A stretch of 64,000 nucleotides of DNA from contig CM060985.1 of the NCBI GenBank assembly GCA_030765065.1, positions 176,888,096 to 176,952,095 of the forward strand, read 5' to 3'. The notes beneath the pieces are model-generated. The model made no database searches and was not told the origin of the DNA. It saw nothing but the letters and a program-made list of their open reading frames with translations. Origin of the DNA: Deroplatys truncata. Its lineage: Eukaryota > Arthropoda > Insecta > Mantodea > Mantidae. Made by a program: the position numbers and the translations under genes. Shown here piece after piece: positions 34,741 to 44,779 of the stretch (position 1 is its first letter; every line of letters starts with the position of its first letter).

Positions 34741-34974
34741 AAGATTGAAGAAGGTTTGTTTCGCGTACGGAAAGCCAATTTGAAGTAGGAGTTATATTGT
34801 AGTTCAACTGTTGGGGAGCCGAATTTGAAGTAGTTGCAACCGCACATATGGTAAAAGTTTCCGGTAGCCTTCGCCCCAAATGTAGTTTCCGGTGGCCTTT
34901 GCCCCAAATGTTTAAAAATATTAACTTTGTAACTAAAAATGAATTACAACTATCCGGGGTTATTGGCCGTGGTC

Positions 34975-35040
34975 TAGAAGGCATCGTAGATACCGACGTT
35001 TCCCAAGTACAGTGCTTGGCATCTTCAGGGTGAAGTGATT
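34975..35040 (-). ncRNA. Hammerhead-ribozyme-like motif (3' pseudo-LTR)
   Basis: Read on the minus strand, CTGAAGA (35028-35022) is followed by TG, a 5-bp stem CCAAG/CTTGG (35019-35015 with 35007-35003) with a 7-nt loop, and GAAAC (35002-34998), then GTCGG. This is the core order of hammerhead ribozymes (CUGANGA, stem II, GAAA). Penelope-like elements are known to carry such motifs with minimal stem III in their pseudo-LTRs. Stem I could not be closed convincingly by eye, so activity is unproven. Confidence 0.55.
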
Positions 35041-35083
35041 CGTGTCTGCGGTGGACGGAGTCTGAATGCGGAGACTTTTTTTT

Positions 35084-36548
35084 CTTTTTCTTCTAACATG
35101 CAGCTAGGGGGGGTGCTTTGTTAGTAGTGACGTGCTAGTGCGTGGAGAAAGATGTGAGTTAAACATGGTCGGGTTCAGCGGAAGCATCACGGTTAATAAA
35201 GTTAAACTACTCATGCGAGCATGCAGAACATGCAAGCGTGCCTGGGTGGGTTTACTGGCGCCAGCCGTGGAAAGCCTTGGCTGACGCTCGGTGGTTAGTA
35301 TGGGTTAGGTTAGGGTGGCAATGACAGGGATGCGTTAAGAGCTACGGCTTAAAAATTAAATGGTATGGCGCGGGTGTTAACATCATGCAGGTGATCGTAA
35401 TGAAAGGTGTGGCGGGATTTTACCTTTGGTTGCCGAGCTGCTGCTGCAGTGTTCCTGTGATGGTGGGTGGCCTATAGACGGTTTCTTTATGGGTTGGCGC
35501 ATTGGCAGGGGCAGACCGTTGTTTTAAAGTTCCAGTTCAGTATGGTTTACTGCAACTTAAGAGCATTAATAGTGTGTGTGAGCGTGGCATAGCTATGGAG
35601 GTATAAGCCGGTTTAAGTGTTCGAGGATATCTTCAATGGTTACTTTATCGGACAGGTTGCAGTCAAATAGCGCTAATGGTCGTTTGTGTCTGTTGATGGT
35701 GGTTTCATAGGTGCCTAGTGTTTGAATGAGAGGGTTTGTGCTCTTGGTACAGTTGGTGTACAGATCGGCTGCTAATTTGTTGATGAATTGCTCAATGGTG
35801 TGCATCCTGAGTTCTTGGTGTAGGAGTTTGGAGGGTGCAAGTTTGGGTACTCTATCTATAATACGGAGGATTTTGTTCTGGAGAGATTGGAGCGTATTGA
35901 TGTGGCTTTTAGCTGCATACCCCCAGACGGGGGCCGCGTAGGTGAGTATGGGTCGGAGTAGCGTTTTGTAGAGAGTGAGGCCTAGTCGAATCTGAAGGGT
36001 ACTGTTGTAGTTGATAAGAGGGTATAGTTTGCATAGCTGCGTATTGCATTTTCTGCGGACGTTAATTACGTGGTCTTTCCAGGTGAGGCCCTGGTCCATC
36101 GTGATGCCTAAGTAGTAACAGAGTTAGTCCATGGTATGGGAGTGCCAAATAGTTGTATTGGTGGTTGCGTTCGCGCATGTTGTCGGTGTTTGACCCGCTT
36201 GGTGAAGATTATAGCTTGTGACTTGGTTGGGTTGACTTTAATGCGCCATTTGGTCAGTCATTCCTCATGTGCAGAAAGCACTCGCTGAAGGCGAGAATTA
36301 ATGAACTTTAGGTCACCGGACTGTGCCATTAGGGCAGTGTCGTCTGCATAAAGTGAGAGGAGCGTGTTGTTAGTGTTTGGTATATCATTCATGTATATTG
36401 TGAAGAGGACCGGTCCCAGTACACTTCCCTGGGGGACCTCAGCCAGGACTGGACGCAGCGTGGAGAGAGATGAGAAATTTGCGGTTGTGTAGATAGTTAG
36501 CAATGAGTTTGAGTGCGGTGTCTTGGAAGTTGTATTGGTTGAGTTTAC
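35084..36548 (-). mobile_element. 5'-truncated Jockey LINE with target duplication
   Basis: The insert is flanked by 16-bp direct repeats GCGGAGACTTTTTTTT at 35068-35083 and 36549-36564. Its A-rich tail (minus strand) abuts the left repeat, and its 5' end is truncated at 36548. It interrupts the 3' part of the Penelope-like element and is therefore younger. The 3' UTR is about 500 bp. Confidence 0.88.
35593..36548 (-). pseudogene. Jockey LINE ORF2, RT C-terminal part
   Basis: The minus-strand translation contains VPQGSVLGPVLFTIYMNDIP and LYADDTALMA, the Jockey-clade polymerase motifs with the YADD catalytic pair intact (about 36440-36320). After frameshifts comes a 168-codon thumb/C-terminal segment ending LEHLNRLIPP at 35593 (GLTWKDHVINVRRKCN, TYAAPVWGYAAKSHI, KILRIIDRVPKL). 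At least two frameshifts (near 36480 and 36100-36250) disable it. The endonuclease and first polymerase motifs are lost by truncation. Confidence 0.85.
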
Positions 36549-36689
36549 GCGGAGACTTTTTTTTTTTAGACCGGAGGATTGCGTTCTTATATAGTGGGGG
36601 TGGACGGCGCTTATTGTGAGGTCCTGTGCAGTGATTGGCTCGCGTCTCTGGAAGTGGGTGGGTTTGGCGAGGTATTATTATGTCTGCTG

Positions 36690-37048
36690 TTTTTGTTTAC
36701 GTGTTTCTCCAAGATAGGTGTCCAGGTTTATGCACACGCAGAGCTTCTTCTTTCCGGTTAAAATTGTTTTTGTGTTTATATATTTCAATGGCCTCCCTCT
36801 TTAGTCGAGCATGGTAGTTTGTAGTTGTAGATAAAATTTCGGTTTCTTTGAAGCTGATGTCATGGCCAAATAATAGCGAGTATTCCGCCACGGATGATTT
36901 TTATGTTTATCCCAATCTGCTGTGACGCTCGTGTTCTTTCAGTCTCGTGGTCACGCTGCGCATAGTGGTGCCTATGTAAACCTTGCCGCACTTTGTAAAC
37001 TCCTGCAGATGTATGCGGGTGACGCTTATCTTTGGCTGATCTCAGCAA
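36690..37048 (-). pseudogene. GIY-YIG endonuclease of a Penelope-like element
   Basis: The N-terminal part reads ...SAKDKRHPHTSAGVYKVR (the GVY half of GIY). After a frameshift the next frame supplies CGKVYIGTTMRSVTTRLKEH, and a third frame supplies GHDISFKETEILSTTTNYHA and REAIEIYKHKNNFNR. The conserved YIG, the R of the TRLKEH segment, the GH and the E of REAIEI are the expected active-site and structural positions of the Penelope-type GIY-YIG nuclease, which nicks target DNA. At least two frameshifts and an internal stop disable it. No zinc-binding CCHH linker or RT domain was found upstream. Confidence 0.78.
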
Positions 37049-37100
37049 GTCTTTGATGCTAAGCGCTGTACTTGGCGAAACGTCGGTATCTACGATGCCT
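37045..37100 (+). ncRNA. Degenerate hammerhead-like motif (inverted pseudo-LTR)
   Basis: On the + strand, stem II is well kept (GCTAAG 37058-37063 with CTTGGC 37071-37076, loop CGCTGTA) and is followed by GAAAC at 37077-37081 and GTCGG. The upstream CUGANGA box reads CTTTGATG, one base short and altered, so this copy is probably inactive. Its orientation is opposite to the motif at 34975-35040. Confidence 0.5.
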
Positions 37101-37983
37101 TCTAGACCACGGCCAAAGAGCCCGGATAGTTGTAATTCATTTATTAGTTACGACGCCGGCCGTGAAAGCCTCAGTATTGACTTTGTATTTTGACAGTTTC
37201 TTTATATATTATATATTTATGTTTGCGTCGGTTTTTATATTTTATTTTAGAGACATGAATGTTTTAGCAGGGAGGTGGTGCGTTTGAAAAATGTAGGCTT
37301 ACACAGATAATTATTTTTACTTCACTCCTTTTATTAATGCTTGACACTATTTAAATAACACTTCACTGATATAGAGAGAGCTGTGAGATGTTTTTAATTA
37401 ATTACTTGCACTTATTAACACGTAAACTATTTTCGTCTCACATGAATACGTATTAAATTTCTTGAGGACACATCGCGCATCCGATTAGGAACACTGTCTA
37501 CAACAAACGCGTCCAAGCAACTGACTTGATTTCTACCGACACATTTGTAAATTTCTGTATTTCAAGTCTATGATTGGCTATTCCTAATCGAATAGAACAC
37601 TTTTGTTTAACTTAAGCTTTTTTTGGTTGTTAATTGGGTATTTTATAAACTGTCTCAAAAATTTACATTATTGTTACTCCAATAATGACTGGTAGCATTA
37701 TTACACTTTCTTACTCATTATTGCCTCAAGGTTACCTCATTGTTAGCAACCTTTAACCTATTATTCTCACAGCTCCTACATTATTAAATTACGTAATACA
37801 TTCACATAACATTATTACACATGAATACAATAATATAAACATATACAATGACAGTAATATACACTTTTTATATATTGTTACATATACATATTGCTTTAAG
37901 GCGGGCTGTTATTGAATTTTATATTACATAATTTGACTGAAATCATTTAAGTGTTAAAAATACTGCCTCAAGTATCAAGTAGG

Positions 37984-39215
37984 GAGACAATATAAACAAA
38001 AGAAAAAAAATCTGATGTGTTCACTCACATCACTTTCTCTACTCTTATACAAACTATTTTTACAAACGCTTATTCTCCATCTACTTCATGTTAATCGAGA
38101 TAAACATTTGCAGACTCTATCTTATTGCTAACTTTCTTGTAGATGTAAGAGTAATATATATTTACAAGGGCAATATACAAATACAGTAGCCTTTAAGGAC
38201 ATACATATATCTTATTAGCTGGTTGCTAGGTGCAGCACCATTCGCTTTGCCACAGATTAAAATTCTTTGCATATCGAAGACAAAAAAATAAATAACGAAT
38301 TCCCATTTGAGAAAATAAGTATTAAAAACTTTAAGGGAATAACAAGTAGTATCTCGAAAATGGTTCTCAACAAAAAAAAATGTATGACATAAATTGTGTA
38401 TTTTAACGCGATCTACATATTTTGTGTAGTAAAAGTTTGTCTATCTCTTATGGTTTACGAGTTATGCAAAAGTCGTTCACAATAAAGAATACTTTTGGAG
38501 ACATTCCCAGGAAATTCATGATATATATTTTATTTGTCATAAAAATATCTTTAACATATGATACTTTAATCAAAATCGTTAGAGCCATTTTTGAGAAAAT
38601 TAAAATTTTCGAAAAATCTTCCATGTAAAGGGTACTCTGGGGTGGGGGGATTTTGTTGAAAACCTTCGTGTCGCATCTCTGGTAGATACTGAACCTAAAT
38701 ATCAAGTTTGGTGTTTATCCGACTCTTCGTTTCTGAGTTATGCTGTTCACAGACACACACACACAGACACACACACGGACATGTTTCCAAAAATGTTTTT
38801 TTTTGGATTCAGGGGGTCTCAAAACATGTATTTCCGGTTAAATCTCGGTATCGAATGTTTGGGTGGAATACAATACTTCCCCTAATTAGTATACGTAGTA
38901 GAGAATGTAAAAACATAAAAGGAACAAGAAAAAGGAAAATAGAAATAAATTACCTTTGTCTAACTGAACAAATTTCACCTACCTTCCGCACATTAGCCAA
39001 GAAATTGCGCATGTTTTTCCAGTTCCTCTGGTCAACCAGTAAATTCCAACATGCCAATCTGTTTCTTGAGGGACTTAAGAATGTTTCTTTCAGTTTAATC
39101 GTTCGCTGGTTCTCTCATTGTGCACAATCCGCCAAAACATGTACGCAGTCCTCATCCAAATCACAGAATGGGCAGATTCTCCTGCCAGATCGTCAGTCAT
39201 TTTCTGTGCCCTGCA
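37984..39215 (-). mobile_element. LINE family Z fragment split by HX
   Basis: 37984-38010 and 38911-39215 together reproduce the family Z 3' region seen at 20810-21110 (acaata-aac then A-rich, then aaggaacaagaaaaagg, then the decayed coding end). The HX copy at 38011-38908 lies within the A-rich tract between them. Confidence 0.68.
38011..38908 (-). repeat. HX copy inserted in a LINE A-tract
   Basis: A complete reverse copy of 898 bp, TCTGATG at 38011 to GTAGTAGAGAATGT at 38908, with A-runs on both sides. It keeps half of the central long-form block (about 38150-38260). Confidence 0.85.
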
Positions 39216-39255
39216 GCCCCCCAGTCTAAACCATGCAATGCGATGGGTAGCCACA

Positions 39256-39611
39256 AATCGTCCCATCGTGTGTAAATTGGCATATTATAAGGTAAAATGT
39301 GAGATATTGAGGAACAGTAGATATCTCAAGGGATCTGGACTGCACATACCTGAGGACCGCAGTTACAGAGTGAGGAAAGAAAGACGTTTTCTAAAGCGCC
39401 ACTTGGCCGAAGCAAGGCGGCAGGGTTGTCATGGTGTCCTCCAGTTTATAAACTCGTCATTAATGACAAAGTGTGGTTGAGACACGAGCTGGAGGAATTG
39501 GAGTTGTGCGGTTGGAAATTCCTGAACCGAGAGCAGTGCAGGCAGAAGAACCAGCGACACTGGAAAGAATATCGAAGTATGTCTAATACTTCAAACCCTG
39601 GATACATTTGA
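39256..39611 (+). pseudogene. Unassigned retroelement-like fragment
   Basis: Two overlapping frames together read YLKGSGLHIPEDRSYRVRKE, RRFLKRHLAEARRQG, KVWLRHELEEL. The wording resembles conserved text near the end of some LINE-encoded proteins (a lysine/arginine-rich helix after an LKGxGI motif). I cannot name the family with confidence. A frame change near 39470 breaks it. It lies directly after the family Z fragment. Confidence 0.4.
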
Positions 39612-39695
39612 ATTTTAAAGTTTTGGTTTATTGTAAATGTAGCGTTTAAATTTATGCTAGATAAGGAATTAACATAGTCGAGACTTCACATTTTT

Positions 39696-40524
39696 ACTTT
39701 CTCTACTACGTATAGCAAGTAGGGGAAGTATTGTATTCCACCCAAAAATTCGATACCGAGATTTCACCGGAAATACGTGTTCTGAGACTCTCCGAATCCA
39801 AAAACAGCATTTTTAGAAACATGTCCGTGTGTGTGTGTCTATGAACAGTATAACTCAGAAACGAACAGTCGGATAAACACTAAACTTGGTATTTAGGTTC
39901 AGTATCTTCCAAAGATGCGACACGAAGGTTTTCAAGAAAAACCTCCCACCCCAGACTATCCTTTACATGGAACATTTTTCGAAAATTTTAATTTTCTCAA
40001 AAATGGCTCTAACGATTTTGATTAAAATATCATATGTTTAAGACATTTTCATGACAAATGAAATGTATATCTCGAATTTTCTGGGAATGTCGCCAAAAGT
40101 ATTATTCATTGTGAACGACTTTGGCATAACTGGTAAACCATAAGAGATAGTCAAAATTTTACTATACAAAAAATGTAGATCGCGTTAAAATACACAATTT
40201 ATGTCATACATTTTTTGTTGTTGAGTGATCCATTTTGGAGTTATCGATTGTTGTTCCTTTAGATTTCCCAATACTTATACTTTATCTCAAATTCGCTATT
40301 CATTTTTTTTTGTCCTGGACATGCAAAGAAAATGGAATGCTCCACATAGCAACCAGCTCTTAAAACATTTGACTATCGCTTAAAGCCTATCAATTCCCCT
40401 TGCATCTACAAGAAAATTAGTAATAAGATTAACATCTCGATTAACATGAAGCATATGGAGAATAAGCGTTTGTAAAAATAGTTTGCACAAGAGTAGAGAA
40501 CATCATGTTATTGTAGATATCAGA
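39696..40524 (+). repeat. HX short-form full copy
   Basis: A complete 829-bp forward copy from ACTTTCTCTACTACG (39696) to TCAGA (40524), preceded by five T. Confidence 0.88.
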
Positions 40525-41040
40525 TTATCTCGCGTGTATCCCAAGGTGTTGCAGGACTATAGTTCTTGATAGACTTTGACTGCGTTTCCTGTGAGTGAAT
40601 CAATGCAGCATTCCATAGACTAGTGTGTCTAGATGAAAATATGCAAAACAATGGGGGAGGAGTAGAGATGTTTATGGAACACGCAGCGTTAACTGAGTTG
40701 TGAACGAATCTGATTTAGCTGACACACTAAATCGCGTTTCTGCAACAGCCTGGCTTGTTGACTCACTCTCAGCCATTACATTTACCTACTCCAGTGAACA
40801 AAATCTGTGAATCTAAATGAAATAAATTAGATGTATATAAAAGCTTTAAAGTAAGGCTTTGAGCATGAAATGTAGTTAAAATAATTTTAGCGGCAACCTG
40901 CCACAAAGCGACTAAGTTCGCCACAGATTATACATAGTAAACAACTCTTTGACACACGCCACAAAGGCGCTAGAATATAAGCAACCTGCACACAATGTAT
41001 GTAGCTGTTAGGTAAGTGCTAAGGCTTAAGTAGTTGAAGC
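40525..41040. other. Stretch without recognised features
   Basis: No coding frame was recognised. The last part may be the 5' leader of the Jockey LINE that follows. Confidence 0.45.
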
Positions 41041-42708
41041 TCAGTAAACCAGATGGCGCCACGCGTATTTGTAGCGGGGAACTACGTCTTAATGACCACG
41101 GATATGAAATAAACAGACCCATGAACGCAGATCACATGATCTCATCATCACTTCACCTGGATCCTTCGAGTCAACCGGAGCTTCTTTCACCATGGGAAGA
41201 AAGAGACAACGCAGGGCTGCAATAACAGCAGAGACATCCACCGACGAAGCAGAACCGGCAACCGCCGAGCTCACCGCCGCAGCTGGCACTGCCAGCCCGC
41301 CACCAGCGCCTCGCTCACCGGCATCGGTGAACACTTCACTGCCGCCACTAGATTCATCGCACCACTCGACGCAGCCTCACCTGAGGGAGGCCAAACCCAG
41401 CGCAATGGTATCTACAGTGCTGTGGTTGTGGGCGTTCTCCAGCAACTACCGACGCAGACCATCCTAAGCTCCGTACGGCACCTCTGGCCATCAGTCTTGA
41501 AGGCTACTAGGATACAATCAAGGAAGGGCCCAACACCGCTCGTGCGCCTTTTCTTTCGAGAGAAGGCTCACTATGACGCTGCCCTTACCGACGGACTGCA
41601 CTTCTTGGGCAAATGCCTTAAGATAGAACCAAGCCGCTCAACCTGGACACCCCCCTGCCGACGCTGCTGCCTTTATGGGCACACGGAGGCAGGATGTACT
41701 GCTCCGCCGCGGTGCCACTACTGTGGGGCACCCAACTTGACGTCTGTCTGCCAGCAGCATGATCTAACGCATCGCCGCCGCTTCTGCGCAACATGCTGGG
41801 GACACGACCACTACACGGGACAAGCTTGTTGTCCGCTACATCCGCACAACCGCTCATCACCGTCGCAGCAGAAGGCCAAGGTACCTGCACGGCAGCAGCA
41901 GTTGTCACTGCCGCATGACCGCGTCATGGAGAACGGGAATCCTGCAGCAGGACGCACGCACGAAACAATCTCAACCAACTTCTCGACACAACCGTCGCCT
42001 GAAATCCTGCAAAAGCTGGAGGATATCCAGGCAGAACTGCTTAACATCACCACCAAGCTGGCCTTCTTGGAGGAGGCATTAACCGAACTTAAGGAGGGCA
42101 GCGAGACAATCCAATCGAAACAAGCATTCGACCGACTACATCTACATGCTACACCAACCACTGCGCAGCTCACCAATCATTTGGCTGAGCTCACGGCAAC
42201 GCTAACCAATGTCTTCAAGGAAGAGCTGTCGCTCCTCATGAAGAAACATCATTGCCAACAGACTGCTAATCAACCAGAGAGGCCGGACGCAGCTTCCCGA
42301 GGCGGCGCTCGGCACCCAAGGAACTGCAACTAGACTAACCACACAGAATTCGTCATGGCGGTGAGCTGGACCTAGCCCAGCTTGCTTTCCACAAACACCT
42401 TCCTTCTCTCTCAATATTCCTTCATACTTCTCCCGAATTCCCTAGGGCGCAAGCAGGGCCTCGGTCATGCTTGCGTCCTGGCACCTTCCTTCACCCGGCT
42501 TAGGCCCTTGTGGCCGGCCATTACATTATTACCATGAATTCGCAGGTGCATTCTGCGGTACTGCCTTTCCTTACCCTTGAATTCCGGTGGAGGAGTTTTT
42601 AGTGGGTATGCCGATATGTCGGTGAGTCCCACACTCCCAGTCCCGACTCCCATCGGGGCTGGGGTAAGTGATTAAATCATTTTCTCCTCCACTCGAAAAA
42701 AAAAAAAA
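41041..42708 (+). mobile_element. ORF1-only Jockey LINE derivative with poly-A
   Basis: The forward element contains ORF1 (41192-42333), then directly a 3' UTR (about 42420-42695) and a 13-A tail at 42696-42708. The 3' UTR matches 44387-44678 (gaattccctagggcgcaag, cttaggcccttgtggccggcc, cgactcccatcggg, tctcctccactcgaaaa). No ORF2 sequence lies between ORF1 and the UTR. It is either an internal deletion or a non-autonomous ORF1-only form retaining the cis signals. Confidence 0.72.
41192..42333 (+). pseudogene. Jockey-type LINE ORF1 (gag-like, zinc knuckles)
   Basis: The start MGRKRQRRAAITAETSTDEA at 41192 leads an A/T/P-rich N-terminus. Before about 41420 the frame must shift (+1) into the second frame, QRNGIYSAVVVGVLQQLP, which runs to 42333. 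Three zinc-knuckle-like motifs lie at about 41655-41820 (CRRCCLYGHTEAGC, CHYCGAPNLTSVC, CATCWGHDHYTGQAC). A coiled-coil-like stretch (ILQKLEDIQAELLNITTKLAFLEEALTELKEG) follows at about 42004-42100. The architecture fits an RNA-binding ORF1 protein. One frameshift disables it. Confidence 0.75.
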
Positions 42709-43168
42709 GATCACTCTAGATAAGGGCCTAACCTTTCGTGAACACGTGCGGCAAACAACTAACATGGCTAAGGGGGCGATAGCTGCCTTATACCCGGTTC
42801 TGGCTTCTAACATGCTGGTGCACTTAAAGTTACGCCTTTATAAAGCTCTTATATTACCTCTGATGCTCTACGCCTGCGAGGTGTGTGGCATGGCAGTAGA
42901 TACCTGGCTTCTCTGGCTACAGCGGATTCAGAATAGGGGACTTCGGTCCATCTATTCTGTCTGTTGTCCCTTTCCAGTCAGGCTACTACATGAAACCTCG
43001 GCCCTACCATATGTGGAGGACGTGATTAGACACCGGGCATCAAAATTTTACGGCAAATTGATTTACCATGAGAACGCCCTTGTCAGATCCCTGGGGAACT
43101 ACGTACCTCAAGAACGTCAATACAGACATTACCGGGTTCCTCGCATGGCTTACGGGCACCCCGGGTAA
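42709..43168 (+). pseudogene. Jockey LINE ORF2 C-terminal fragment
   Basis: The frame reads LDKGLTFREHVRQTTNMAKG, LMLYACEVCGMAVDTWLLWL, QRIQNRGLRSIYSVCCPFPV and ends at 43168. This is the thumb and C-terminal region of a Jockey-clade reverse transcriptase (compare the homologous part at 35593-36099). The polymerase core is missing, because the fragment starts right at the A-tract of the preceding element. Confidence 0.75.
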
Positions 43169-43439
43169 CGAAGGCTTTATACCTGCCAACAGCAAAAACA
43201 TGCTGTCACTAAGTACTCCCCCCTCCCCAGTGGGAGTGGTCAACAAAATTCAAGGAATCAAAATTTAAACAAAATAAACAGCAGCGGAGCAGGGCACTGG
43301 CGCTGCTCCTGAAAAGGCAGCCACTGAGGAGCCTATAATAACATAGCGCTACCTCCCATCACACTCCCAACTTCAACACAAAACCTTCACCCTACAGCAA
43401 TCCATCCTATTTAGACCTTCCAAGTGTAGGTACATAGCA

Positions 43440-43773
43440 AAACTCACTTAGGTTCACCACGAACCTACCAGATTGACTCCACTCCACTCCGCTCCACTCC
43501 GAGCTTCAAAACAGAATACTAAGTATAATATGGAAGCTCCCACAGGTCGCTCCGGCTCACGTCATACACGAAGAGGTAAAATTACACTCAATCGAAGAAT
43601 TCATCAAGCTACAAAGTTTCAACTTATACACCAGAGAGGGCCAAAACTTCAACCCTCTCATACGCGACTTAAGAACCTACAACAACGAGAGGGACAAACA
43701 CAAAACACCACTATCGCTATTTGATAGATACATTGGCATGGAGAACCAGAGTTTAATATTCAAGAATAGTTAG
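43440..43773 (+). pseudogene. Second Jockey LINE ORF2 end
   Basis: In the frame ending with TAG at 43771 the translation reads QNRILSIIWKLPQ, EEVKLHSIEEFIKLQSFNLY, NPLIRDLRTYNNERDKHK and PLSLFDRYIG. This parallels the LINE end at 35593-35900 (HTIEQFINKL...NPLIQTLGTYETTINRHKRPLALFD). It is from a different Jockey family than the fragment just upstream. Confidence 0.65.
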
Positions 43774-44779
43774 ACGCTTTAATGGTAATGGAACTAAAGG
43801 CAACATCAGTAACTGGCCATTGCAACGGGCTCTCTATTTAATATGACTACTGTAGCCCTTGAAGTCCTTGCTCATTCCGTGGTCCCGGGAGGAGGGGCAC
43901 CCCACCTAAGTGACGTCTGAGTGCGTCGAGCCACGACGGGTAGGTGCGTTGTAGGCGGGCACTCAAGGATTGACCAAGGCAATGCTAATGGATATGATGA
44001 AAACGCTGCTCTAATTCAAAATCAAATTTACTGACACGGTTCAAAGCCAAGATAAAACTAAGCACTAAATACAAACATAATACCAATCAGTATTATTGAT
44101 TATTGACGAGGCTTACGCCAAAGAACAACATAAACGCCTAAGCAATTTGTTACTGGATGACGCCGGACCTCGAGCCTGCCCAGGACCGGCAGACGAATCC
44201 CCCCTAGGAGGGGCAGGCATCGAATGTGTCAACACGGCCTGAGGTCAAGGAGCTAAATAAATCAATGTTATCTATTAGCACTAATGACTTTGCCCTATGT
44301 TTCAGGACAGCAAACCAATTAAATTGAATTTAGATCAGTGGACGAGGTCTCCATCCGGAGACGCGTTGCTTCAATTCCTCGCTCCGAATTCCCTAGGGCG
44401 CAAGTAAAGCCTTGGCCATGCTTGCATCATAGCTCCTTTCTTTACCTGGCTTAGGCCCTTGTGGCCGGCCAATATATCCTCACCGCTACTGCGCTGGTGC
44501 AATAGCGGTACAGCCGCCTATTACTCCTGAATGCATCTTTATCCTTGTACGTTATTTCTTCCGACTGAGAAGGTTTTAGTGGGTATGACCGTCTGTTACG
44601 CAGACTTCCACACTCCCTGCCCCGACTCCCATCGGGACAGAAGTGCAGAAATGTATTTTCTCCTCCACTCGAAAAACAAAGCGAGTGCGCAGTCAGAACT
44701 GATCAGCACTACTGGCAGGTTATTGAAAAGGAAAATAGTCTACTCATTAATCAATCAAGAACCTTCCTAATCGGTCTAA

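Larger units (their letters stand above)
34741..37975 (-). mobile_element. Penelope-like retroelement, nested with a Jockey LINE
   Basis: On the minus strand the order is: a 5' segment (37975-37170, shared with 19440-20040), a ribozyme-bearing pseudo-LTR block in inverse orientation (about 37140-37050), a GIY-YIG endonuclease remnant (37048-36690), 3' sequence, and a second pseudo-LTR block in sense orientation (about 35040-34945) with its tail. The motif aactatccggg...ggccgtggtctagaagg is shared by both blocks, as expected of Penelope-like pseudo-LTRs. The reverse transcriptase domain is absent, so this is a deleted copy. A Jockey LINE sits at 35084-36548. The outer limits are approximate. 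Confidence 0.75.
42709..44678 (+). mobile_element. Jockey LINE 3' part, second copy
   Basis: Directly after the poly-A of the first derivative come ORF2 C-terminal sequence, a further ORF2 fragment (43440-43773) and a 3' UTR with the same end block (44387-44678, ending ctccactcgaaaaac). The two copies share 3' ends but keep complementary parts of the element. The region 43774-44386 is LINE untranslated sequence or unassigned. Confidence 0.65.
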
